Source: CAUZFZ01 sp963579025 | GTDB lineage: Bacteria > Planctomycetota > Planctomycetia > Planctomycetales > Planctomycetaceae | Direction: 5' to 3' | NCBI GenBank assembly: GCA_963579025.1 | Contig: CAUZFZ010000161.1 | Coordinates: 1-23,922, forward strand | DNA: 23,922 bases | In this document: positions 1 through 7,270 of the stretch, piece by piece | How the letters are laid out: each line of letters begins with the position of its first letter | How positions within the stretch are numbered: the first letter of the stretch is position 1 | Position numbers and translations under genes: made by a program | The notes under the pieces: model-generated | Told to the model about the DNA's origin: nothing | The model's database searches: none | The model's input: only the letters and a program-made list of their open reading frames with translations

Positions 1-96
1 TTCCGTTCAGAAATCAGGATCGCAAAGGACGCCGCTTTCTCCAAGACCACTTCAACTCACGGCAAAAGCCGAAGAACTCCAACTCACAACTCCCAC

Positions 97-321
97 GTGT
101 TGTCGCCTCAGAGAGATCACACCCTCTGCGAAGACTGTATTGCGGGCGAGGAGGAAGGTAAGTCGACGCTGACGATGCCGTTGTCGAGTGAGTCAGGACT
201 GTCGTCCGTTATCAACGACGACGAGGGAATCTGTCAGGCCTGCAATCAGATCAGTACCGGCCTGGTGGTGGGATCAGACGGACGCCGGCTGTGTGCCGAT
301 TGCTATATCGACCACGAATGA
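97..321 (+). CDS. small Cys-rich (zinc-ribbon-like) protein, possibly 5'-truncated by the window
   Basis: No family is recognised. The frame holds three CxxC pairs: CEDC near the N-terminus, CQAC in the middle and CADC six residues before the end. The last two look like the two halves of a zinc ribbon, and the first and last share an LCxDC pattern, which suggests the N-terminal part is genuinely coding. The start is uncertain. A GTG lies at 97 without a clear ribosome-binding site. The ATG at 175 would leave only two CxxC pairs and has a GGAGGAAGG 16 nt upstream, which is far. The frame is also open without a stop back to base 1, so this may be the C-terminus of a longer gene. It lies 41 nt upstream of the kinase gene on the same strand, so co-transcription is plausible. 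Zinc binding is inferred from cysteine spacing only. Confidence 0.45.
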   Translation: MLSPQRDHTLCEDCIAGEEEGKSTLTMPLSSESGLSSVINDDEGICQACNQISTGLVVGSDGRRLCADCYIDHE

Positions 322-362
322 AATGGGCGGACGGAATTGTCTGACCGCCCGCAGGCTGAATC

Positions 363-3300
363 ATGAACGACCCGCACGATCAGACGCATCCTGCAGAGTC
401 GATCGATGCATCCCCCGTCTCGAACCACAACGGCAGTGCAGACGAAAGCGCGGGCCAGGATGGCCCCAGCGACACGATTGAGCAGCCGGATGATGACGCG
501 ACACAGATCGCGTCTGTGCCCGGTCAGTTCGACACCCCGGGTGTGGTCGTTAGCGCATTCGAGCAGTTGTTGGTGACTGGAGAACGGCCGGCCATCGAGG
601 ACTTCCTGTCACGATTGGACGACACATTCCGTCCGGAAGTGTTTTCAGTCCTCCTGCGCAAAGAATTTGAATGCCGGATGCAGTCGGGAGAACGACCAGA
701 CCTGAAGGACATGCGAGCGAGGTTTCCTCAGTATGCATTGCAGATCGCTCTGACACACAAGGCGGTCAAGGCCGAGCATGCCCGCGTTGAGACCGAGCGA
801 ACTTCTGAATCAGCATCGAAGCCCACGGATGATCAAGCAACGCAGGGGGAAGCGACGGAGATGGAATCTTCGCCGCCGGGGTCTTCAGGCACGTCCGTCG
901 CGTCACCAGCTTCGGGCGGTGGCCCGCCCGCCGGCGAATCAATGTTCGTTGACGGTCGCTATAAGAAGCAGGAGATTCTCGGTGCCGGAGGCATGGGAGC
1001 GATCTGGACGGCATTCGACTCACGGACGCGTCGGTCCGTCGCCTTCAAGGAAATCAAGACCAACAAGGTCACTCATCAGGAATACGTATCGCGGTTCGTC
1101 AACGAGGCTCAGATCACGGCCCAGCTTGAGCACCCCGGGATCGTTCCCGTCCACGATGTCGGCTGGCAGCCCGATGGTTCTCCCTACTACGTCATGCAGT
1201 TGGTCAGTGACGAGACACTGGCCCGTCGCATCCGCAAGTTTCACAGTTTGAAGGTCGGTCACGCCGACCGGAATCTGGAATCGACGCGACTGCTGCGTGA
1301 GTTCATCAACGTCTGCTATTCGCTCGATTATGCGCACGACCGCGGCATCATTCATCGTGATCTGAAACCGCAGAATGTCATGATGGGACAGCATGGCGAA
1401 ACGGTGATCATCGATTGGGGGCTGGCCAAACCGTTTCGACGAAATCGTCCGGCCGACGGGCAGACCCAAAGGAAGACGCCCGAACCAGGTCGGTCCACGG
1501 GCAAAGCCGCAGAACGCGTGCCGGGCGAGTCCGTCGACCTGGACAGCTATGGGCCTGAGAGAACCCCCACGCTGGTAGTTCCCGATGGTTCGAATAAGGA
1601 CACCGAACTGCTCGACCCCATCGAGCGTGAGCATGCCACGCCGACAATCGACGGTGCCGTCATGGGCACACTGGACTACATGGCTCCGGAGCAGGCGCAG
1701 GGGCGACTGGACAGTCTGGATCACCGCGCCGACATCTTCGCTCTGGGCGCGATTCTGTTCGAAATCCTGACCGGCGAAGCCTGGCCGCGCGGACGCATGA
1801 CGACCGCAGAGAAAATCGTCTACGTGGCCGACGGAATCGTCCCATTGGCGCGCGAGGTCAACGAGGATGTCCCGAAACCACTCGAAGCCATCTGCAGCAA
1901 AACGCTTCACCAGAACATTGAGGACCGATACGGATCAGCCCGGGAACTGATCGACGATCTGGAATGCTGGCTCGCAGACAAACCGGTCTCCGTCTACGCC
2001 GATCCCTGGACAACACGCTGCCGCCGCTGGGTATCGCGAAACCGATCGCTGGTCACCGGATTGCTCGTTGCCGTTGTGGTTTCAATTGGCGGCCTGATGT
2101 TGTGGGGAGTTGTGCGGTCGCAACAAGTCACGACGAGCCGACAAAACGCGGAATCGCTCGAGCGGGAAGCGGTTGCGGCTGTCGAGGCTCACGAATTCGA
2201 ACGGGCCCTGGAGAAACTTGCAGAGGGTGTCGGAATCGTCGAATCGGTGCCCCAATTGAACGACCTTGCAGGCCGGCTGCGTTCTGATTCGGATCGCATC
2301 CGGTCAATCAACCGCAAGGACCAGGCAGTTCACAGCCTGGTCCGTCGCGTGGCTTTTGTGGTTGACCAGAGCCAGAACTCGAGCGTCAGTGAGGGTCAAC
2401 GGAACTTTGCTGCAGAAGCACGTGATCTGAATGAAGCGCTGACCGAACTCGACGAAAAGCTGACGAACCTGAAGGGTCAACTGCCTCAGGCACTCTCTGA
2501 CGAAGAGAGGGCGATCACTCATTGGGTTTCGGAACTTCAGACGAGTCGTGATCATGTCGGCACTGCGATCGATGACATCCGTCAGATCGCGCAAGCCGTC
2601 AGCAACTTCTTTGAGTTTCTCTCAAAGTTCGACAATGTCCGATTTTACGGTGCTCACACGCTCGGGCGTTCACGCGCCGACGCCATTCAGGAAACTCGAC
2701 AGCAGGCTGGCGACGTTCTGCAGTTTCTGGCAAGAAAAATCGTCCGGGACGTGGCCGTCACTGGGCAGATCGAGTCCACATCCGATGCTGCCGAGCCGAA
2801 CACGCTGCCATCTGAACTCGCCACGGCGCGCCGAATCACGCTGGCACTTGTCGCGCCGGCTAATTCGAGTGACTCGGAGTTTCTGCATTACCTCGATCAG
2901 GACCAGCGAGAGCGTCTGCTGATATCGCTTTTCGAACTGTTCCTTCTGCTCTCTGATGCAGAATCGGCGTCTGGAATTGGCGGCACGGACGGTGAGCAGA
3001 CAAACGCCGCGGAATCGGCACTCGCCTGGCTGCGAGTCGCGCGGGATTTACAGATACCTGCTCGGTCGATTCCGTATCGTGAGGTCCAGCACTTAAGCGT
3101 ACTCCGTCGAAATGCAGAGTTAGTCGCGGCGCGGGCTGAACTCAGAGATTTGCCACCACAGTCTCCCATGGACCGGTTTCTGCTGGGAGAAGCCGAACGC
3201 GCCGCAGGTCGGTTTGACGATGCCTTGCCGTTCTATGTCGACGTCCTGGCGGACGAACCGCACAACTTTCATGCCCGCTACTTTTCAGGCTGGTGCGAAT

Positions 3301-4640
3301 TACAACTTGAGCGGCCTGCCGCAGCACTCAAGGAATTCACGCTCTGTGTCGATCAGCGGCCGGGGTTTCCCGCACCTCTATTGGCTCGCGGGCTCGCGTG
3401 GCTCAAGCTTGCGGAGTTCGAGAGATCGTTGAGTGACATCGACCTGGCTCTGGAGCAGGACCGCGATCTGTATATTGGATGGATGGCTCGCGGAATTGCA
3501 TATTCGGAGCAGGGGCGACACGCCGAGGCACTGCCCAGTTTTGACAAGGCAGCCGTACTGCGTCCCGAAAATGCATGGCCGCTGATCAATCGTGGCGAGA
3601 CCCGACGGCAACTGGCGATTGCAATTCTGCAGAAGCGCGATCCGTCACAAACGAATGATGCGACTCGTCAGCTCCAAGAGGCGATTCGAGACCTGAGCAA
3701 GGCAACGGAACTCGATCCCAGAAACGCTCGTGCGTATCTGTTCCGCGGTGAGACACTGGCCACGCTCGGGCAGACGGGTCCGGCTCTGCGCGATCTGCAA
3801 CAGGGCATTGTCCTGGGTGGTCAGCGGGAGTTTGTCATTGCGTGCTATCGTGAAATCGGTCGAGTTCAGCAGCAATCGGGAGACTTTGAAGCGGCACTCT
3901 GGTCCTTCAGCCGAGCATTGGAATTCAACCCGGACGACCCCGAACTGCTTCGATTGAAAGGCGAATCACTTAAGAAACTGGGACGCGACGAGGACTTTAT
4001 CGCGTCACTGTCGCGCTACCTGGATGTGGGTCAGCCACTGGGGGAAGTCTTCTGGGAGCGGGGACTGGCCCATCAAAGGCAACGTCTGCTGCGCGAGGCG
4101 ATGCAGGATTTCACTCGCCTGCTTGACTCGGACGCGTCCGATTACCGCACGGAAGCATTGAACCGTCGCGGCTGGATGTACCTGATGCACGCTCACCAAT
4201 TCGCCGAACAGGATTTCGACGAAGCAATTCGTAAACAGCCCGCAAATCCTGATCATTACAACGGTCGCGGATTCGCTCGCGTGCTGCGTGGTGAATACGT
4301 CGCAGCAACGTCTGACGCCGAGCTTGCGGTCAAACGAATCCGTGTTGAAGACGCGCAGCGCGGAGTGGCTGTCTGGGCACTGTACTTCAACGCCGCCACG
4401 ATTTACGGGCAGGCTGTCAGTCGAGTTGAGAACGACTTGGAACTATCCGATGCGGAGCGGGCCGAATACCTTGAGGCATATTCAAGCCGCGCAATCGCGC
4501 TACTGGATTTGGCGCGAGAGTCTGCGGATTCAAAGCTGCATGGTCGAATCGCCCAGGCGATCCAGCTGGAACCGTCGTTCGAGTCGATTCGAGACACGGA
4601 TACGTTTGGTGAAATGGTGAAACGTCTTTCGACGCCATAG
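363..4640 (+). CDS. large membrane-anchored Ser/Thr protein kinase with C-terminal TPR repeats
   Basis: A Hanks-type (PknB-like) kinase of 1425 residues. An acidic, low-complexity N-terminus of about 190 residues precedes the kinase domain. Visible motifs are the glycine-rich loop GAGGMG (207-212), the ATP-binding Lys229 in AFKEIK, HRDLKPQN (331-338, catalytic Asp333), DWG in place of DFG (351-353) and MAPEQ (440-444). The catalytic residues are intact, so it should be active. The stretch between DWG and APE is about 90 residues, roughly three times the usual length, and is rich in charged residues and proline. One hydrophobic helix (562-584) anchors the protein, placing the kinase in the cytoplasm and the long C-terminal part across the membrane. 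Residues from about 939 to 1330 contain many TPR motifs, presumably for protein binding. Such kinase-TPR architectures are frequent in planctomycetes; the substrate is unknown. The ATG has an AGG 7 nt upstream. Confidence 0.93.
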   Translation: MNDPHDQTHPAESIDASPVSNHNGSADESAGQDGPSDTIEQPDDDATQIASVPGQFDTPGVVVSAFEQLLVTGERPAIEDFLSRLDDTFRPEVFSVLLRKEFECRMQSGERPDLKDMRARFPQYALQIALTHKAVKAEHARVETERTSESASKPTDDQATQGEATEMESSPPGSSGTSVASPASGGGPPAGESMFVDGRYKKQEILGAGGMGAIWTAFDSRTRRSVAFKEIKTNKVTHQEYVSRFVNEAQITAQLEHPGIVPVHDVGWQPDGSPYYVMQLVSDETLARRIRKFHSLKVGHADRNLESTRLLREFINVCYSLDYAHDRGIIHRDLKPQNVMMGQHGETVIIDWGLAKPFRRNRPADGQTQRKTPEPGRSTGKAAERVPGESVDLDSYGPERTPTLVVPDGSNKDTELLDPIEREHATPTIDGAVMGTLDYMAPEQAQGRLDSLDHRADIFALGAILFEILTGEAWPRGRMTTAEKIVYVADGIVPLAREVNEDVPKPLEAICSKTLHQNIEDRYGSARELIDDLECWLADKPVSVYADPWTTRCRRWVSRNRSLVTGLLVAVVVSIGGLMLWGVVRSQQVTTSRQNAESLEREAVAAVEAHEFERALEKLAEGVGIVESVPQLNDLAGRLRSDSDRIRSINRKDQAVHSLVRRVAFVVDQSQNSSVSEGQRNFAAEARDLNEALTELDEKLTNLKGQLPQALSDEERAITHWVSELQTSRDHVGTAIDDIRQIAQAVSNFFEFLSKFDNVRFYGAHTLGRSRADAIQETRQQAGDVLQFLARKIVRDVAVTGQIESTSDAAEPNTLPSELATARRITLALVAPANSSDSEFLHYLDQDQRERLLISLFELFLLLSDAESASGIGGTDGEQTNAAESALAWLRVARDLQIPARSIPYREVQHLSVLRRNAELVAARAELRDLPPQSPMDRFLLGEAERAAGRFDDALPFYVDVLADEPHNFHARYFSGWCELQLERPAAALKEFTLCVDQRPGFPAPLLARGLAWLKLAEFERSLSDIDLALEQDRDLYIGWMARGIAYSEQGRHAEALPSFDKAAVLRPENAWPLINRGETRRQLAIAILQKRDPSQTNDATRQLQEAIRDLSKATELDPRNARAYLFRGETLATLGQTGPALRDLQQGIVLGGQREFVIACYREIGRVQQQSGDFEAALWSFSRALEFNPDDPELLRLKGESLKKLGRDEDFIASLSRYLDVGQPLGEVFWERGLAHQRQRLLREAMQDFTRLLDSDASDYRTEALNRRGWMYLMHAHQFAEQDFDEAIRKQPANPDHYNGRGFARVLRGEYVAATSDAELAVKRIRVEDAQRGVAVWALYFNAATIYGQAVSRVENDLELSDAERAEYLEAYSSRAIALLDLARESADSKLHGRIAQAIQLEPSFESIRDTDTFGEMVKRLSTP

Positions 4641-4699
4641 CATTCGCAGATCACGTACAACAAGCAGCAATGGCAGATTCGTCCTGTGGAGTCACCACA

Positions 4700-5620
4700 A
4701 TGTTGCAGCTCGGTTTTGTCAGCGCCATCCTGCCCGATCAGTCTCTTGGCGAAGTGCTGCAGTTCGCGGGCGATACCGGATACTCGTGCGTCGAACTGAT
4801 GTGCTGGCCCGTCAGCAAGGCTGAGCGTCGCTATGCCGGAGTCACGCATGTTGATGTGACCGATTTCAGTGTCGCGCAGGCAGACGAAGTGCGCGGGCTG
4901 GCAACCGATGCGGGGGTTGAGATCAGCGGACTGGGCTACTACCCGAATCCGTTGTCACCCGATGCCGATGAAGCTGCAGCCAGTGTTGCGCATATACGCA
5001 AGGTGATCGCGGCGTCTGCAGCGCTGGGCGTCAATCGCATGAATACGTTTGTCGGTCGCGACTGGACAAAGTCCGTCGATGACAACTGGCCGCGGTTCCT
5101 GGAAACCTGGCGACCATTGATTCAGTTTGCCGAAGAGCAGGGCGTGAAAGTTGGGATCGAGAACTGCCCGATGTTGTTTACTGCGGACGAATGGCCGGGC
5201 GGTAAAAACCTGGCGACCACTCCCGCCATCTGGAGCCGGATGTTCGAGGCAATTCCCAGCGACAGCTTCGGGCTGAATTACGATCCGTCACACATGATCT
5301 GGCAGCACATGGATTGCATCCAGCCGATGCGGGACTTTTCTGCCAGGCTGTTTCATGTGCATGCCAAAGACGTTCGCATCGACGAGGACCGGCTGAATCA
5401 GGTGGGCATCATGGCGCACCCGGTGGAGTACCACACGCCAAAACTGCCGGGCCTGGGTGAGGTCGACTGGGGACGATTCTGCTCGGTGCTGGCGGATGTC
5501 GGTTACGACGGTCCGGTGTGCGTTGAAGTCGAGGATCGTGCCTACGAAGGATCACTCGACAACCGGAAAGCGTCATTACGTCAGAGTCACACGTACCTGC
5601 GGAACTTCATCAGCGGATAG
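4700..5620 (+). CDS. sugar phosphate isomerase/epimerase-like TIM-barrel protein
   Basis: The 306-residue product fits the xylose-isomerase-like TIM barrel family (AP endonuclease 2 fold), which isomerises or epimerises sugars or related polyols using a divalent metal. Candidate metal ligands occur in the family's order: Glu154 in the IGIEN strand, Asp195 and His198 in NYDPSH, His219/His221 in FHVHAKD, and Glu276/Glu278 in VCVEVED. There is no signal peptide, so it is probably cytoplasmic. I chose the ATG at 4700 because a GGAG lies 8 nt upstream and the first strand (LQLGFVSAIL) follows at once. An in-frame ATG at 4670 would add ten residues and lacks a ribosome-binding site. The gene follows the kinase by 59 nt on the same strand and converges with the next gene, 21 nt away. 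The exact substrate cannot be read from the sequence. Confidence 0.88.
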   Translation: MLQLGFVSAILPDQSLGEVLQFAGDTGYSCVELMCWPVSKAERRYAGVTHVDVTDFSVAQADEVRGLATDAGVEISGLGYYPNPLSPDADEAAASVAHIRKVIAASAALGVNRMNTFVGRDWTKSVDDNWPRFLETWRPLIQFAEEQGVKVGIENCPMLFTADEWPGGKNLATTPAIWSRMFEAIPSDSFGLNYDPSHMIWQHMDCIQPMRDFSARLFHVHAKDVRIDEDRLNQVGIMAHPVEYHTPKLPGLGEVDWGRFCSVLADVGYDGPVCVEVEDRAYEGSLDNRKASLRQSHTYLRNFISG

Positions 5621-5641
5621 CTCGCGGTCAGCGACCCCGCA

Positions 5642-6325
5642 CTATTCCGTCGGCGGTGTGACCTTTTCGACGACTCGCTTCCAGCCGGATGGCGCTGACG
5701 TGCTCTGGTCCAGCAGCACCATTTCGTCCGACGACAGCTTCTCAATCTTCTCGACCCAGTGGTCGCCCCACATCTTGCGAGCCGTCTCGGTTTGCTGTGC
5801 CGGTGTGCCACCCGACACGCCGTAGTCGATGTGGCCGTTTCGAATCGACCAGTACATCTCCAGATCGATCCGCTCACCGAACATCGTGGACCAGACGCCC
5901 GATGGCCTCATGATCATCGTCGCGGTACCATCGGATTTCACGGTCATCTGACGCTTCCCGAATCGCTCCTGCTCCCAGACGCCCACGATCAGGCGAGCAC
6001 GTTCGGCGTCTTCCGGGCTCAGCTCATGATCCGAAGTCGCATCTGTCGGAGTGACCTGGGGAGCAGCATCTGTTGACGAGGTGTGGACACCAGGCACTCC
6101 TGCCACGTCCTCGTGAGTCCCTTGCTGTGTCGTCGTGGCAGAAACAGATGCCTGCACCGCAGCCGAATGCCCGGCCGGGGCAAATGGTCCGCGACCGCTC
6201 ATCCACAGACCGGTCAGCGACGTCACGCCGACCAAAGCCAGCAACAGAACAGCGGGAGCAACTCCCCGGCGCGTTCTGACCGTCGCTGCGGCGTTCGCGG
6301 TTTCTGGTTTCGCTAAGTCCGGCAT
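5642..6325 (-). CDS. membrane-anchored protein of unknown function with a C-terminal beta-rich domain
   Basis: No firm family is recognised. From the ATG at 6325 the product has 227 residues: a short basic N-terminus, one hydrophobic segment (about 24-42), a Ser/Thr/Ala-rich spacer to about residue 100, and a compact C-terminal domain starting near LIVGVWEQERFG. That domain opens with a G-x-W pattern followed by alternating strands (QMTVKSDGTATMIM, then IDLEMYWSIRNGHIDYG). This resembles small lipocalin-like domains such as those found in many secreted planctomycete proteins, but the resemblance is weak. The frame is open 16 codons further upstream to 6373; I prefer 6325 because the extra residues are hydrophobic and would precede the basic N-terminus. 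The C-terminal domain probably lies outside the cytoplasm. The gene is divergent from rpsR and converges with the isomerase gene. Confidence 0.72.
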   Translation of the reverse strand: MPDLAKPETANAAATVRTRRGVAPAVLLLALVGVTSLTGLWMSGRGPFAPAGHSAAVQASVSATTTQQGTHEDVAGVPGVHTSSTDAAPQVTPTDATSDHELSPEDAERARLIVGVWEQERFGKRQMTVKSDGTATMIMRPSGVWSTMFGERIDLEMYWSIRNGHIDYGVSGGTPAQQTETARKMWGDHWVEKIEKLSSDEMVLLDQSTSAPSGWKRVVEKVTPPTE

Positions 6326-6553
6326 GAGTTGTCCCAGGCAAGCTGACTCGGTGAATATAACGGGCAGGAGCAAGACTGAAACGTATTGGCGCGAGGCAAA
6401 TCGATCGATGATCTCACGCTTGGATCACGTCGTTCGACCTATTCGGAATGATCACCTGCCGAGGGAAACGACGTCAATGGGATACCGCGTCAGTCATGTT
6501 CAGGTTTCAGAATGCGTTTGCGCGGCGGTCAACTCGCAACTCAACATGTCCAG

Positions 6554-6582
6554 TTGAAAGAATGCCGCTTCATTCCCATAAT
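6554..6582 (+). promoter_or_regulatory. possible sigma70-type promoter for rpsR
   Basis: TTGAAA (6554-6559) and CATAAT (6577-6582) are separated by 17 nt, matching the housekeeping promoter consensus at five of six positions in each box. A transcript from here would start near 6590 and carry a leader of about 190 nt before the rpsR start codon. Promoter consensus in planctomycetes is poorly defined, so this remains a pattern match. Confidence 0.35.
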
Positions 6583-6611
6583 CCCCGCTTCGTTTCAGGG
6601 CCGGAGAGGCT

Positions 6612-6654
6612 CCGCTCCAGTGTTTGGAGTGGCGCGGTGGACAGCGAACTGTCC
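6612..6654 (+). promoter_or_regulatory. two consecutive hairpins in the rpsR leader
   Basis: The first hairpin pairs CCGCTCCA (6612-6619) with TGGAGTGG (6625-6632) around a 5-nt loop: eight pairs, one of them G-U. The second is a perfect 6-bp stem, GGACAG (6639-6644) with CTGTCC (6649-6654), closing a CGAA loop. They lie 124 nt or more upstream of the start codon and no T-run follows, so they do not look like a terminator. A leader structure used for ribosomal-protein feedback is possible but not shown. Confidence 0.35.
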
Positions 6655-6778
6655 CCGTTCGTCCTCAGAGTAATACATTTGTTTAATGTTGCTTTGACGA
6701 GGACGCGATCTGCGGACGACCATTGCACGGCTGTCCGAACTTTTCCACCAGATCAGATGACCGGAAGGTAAGTGATTC

Positions 6779-7063
6779 ATGAGTCGCATCAGTACGGCCG
6801 AGATTCGAAAGCGGCGGAAGAAGAAATCGCGGCTGAAGAAGAAGCTGACATGCCGCTTCTGTCCCGATGGCCCGAAACGGTCACCGAGACCGATTTATGT
6901 GGACTACAAAGACCTGAAGACGCTCAAGACACTGGTCGACCGAAACGGTCGAATTCTGCCGCGGCGTCGGACCGGAACCAGTGCCAAATGGCACCGGGCT
7001 GTTCGTACGGCCGTCCTGAGGGCTCGCTTTATCGCCCTGCTGCCGTACGTGCCCGAGGATTAA
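6779..7063 (+). CDS. rpsR: small ribosomal subunit protein bS18
   Basis: The 94-residue product matches bS18, which binds 16S rRNA in the platform of the 30S subunit as a partner of bS6. Recognisable family features are a very basic N-terminus, a CxxC pair at Cys25/Cys28, the IYVDYKD-LKTL segment, the near-invariant GRILPRRRTGTSAKWHR stretch, and the ending RARFIALLPYV. Length is slightly above the 75-80 residues of typical bS18 because of the extended basic N-terminus. The ATG at 6779 has GGAAGG 10 nt upstream. In many bacteria rpsR sits with rpsF, ssb and rplI; none of these is adjacent here. The gene stands alone, preceded by a leader with hairpins and followed by a likely terminator. Confidence 0.96.
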   Translation: MSRISTAEIRKRRKKKSRLKKKLTCRFCPDGPKRSPRPIYVDYKDLKTLKTLVDRNGRILPRRRTGTSAKWHRAVRTAVLRARFIALLPYVPED

Positions 7064-7224
7064 GTCGACCCACGCTTCGAGCATTCGCCTTCGTCCGCCT
7101 CGTTTCGTGAGGCGAGCTGGAGTTCGGCGGATGTCTCGACCGTTTGCGCCTGTGCTTTGCATGTCAATTGGCGATGGGCTCATCTCGCGGAGCGGGATGG
7201 CCACTTTCTCTGTCCGCGTCTGCG

Positions 7225-7252
7225 GGCAGGCTCGGTTTCCTGCCTTTTAATA
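7225..7252 (+). terminator. intrinsic terminator downstream of rpsR
   Basis: GGCAGG (7225-7230) pairs with CCTGCC (7239-7244) around an 8-nt loop, extended by a G-U pair, and is followed directly by TTTTAATAA. It lies 160 nt after the rpsR stop and 19 nt before the next start codon. It therefore probably ends the rpsR transcript, or attenuates entry into the TPR/alpha-CTD gene. Confidence 0.5.
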
Positions 7253-7270
7253 ACAGGACTGGTCTCCACT

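Larger units (their letters stand above)
6326..6778. other. divergent intergenic region upstream of rpsR
   Basis: This 453-bp stretch separates the minus-strand membrane protein from rpsR. Short frames inside it show no recognisable protein. From 6326 to about 6550 I see nothing definable. From 6554 onward it holds a possible promoter and two consecutive hairpins, listed separately, followed by a less G+C-rich stretch leading to the rpsR ribosome-binding site. Confidence 0.6.

Noticed and set aside
1020..1910. 296-codon minus-strand open frame opposite the kinase domain
   Set aside because: It lies antisense to conserved kinase motifs and its product has no recognisable domain; long antisense frames are common in G+C-rich coding sequence.
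7096..7114. Hairpin CGCCTC/GAGGCG just after rpsR as terminator
   Set aside because: Only 6 bp and without a T-run; the hairpin at 7225-7252 is a better terminator.
7157..7270. 38-codon extension of the TPR/alpha-CTD gene from a TTG
   Set aside because: It would run through a terminator-like hairpin with T-run, and the extra residues are unrelated to the TPR start.
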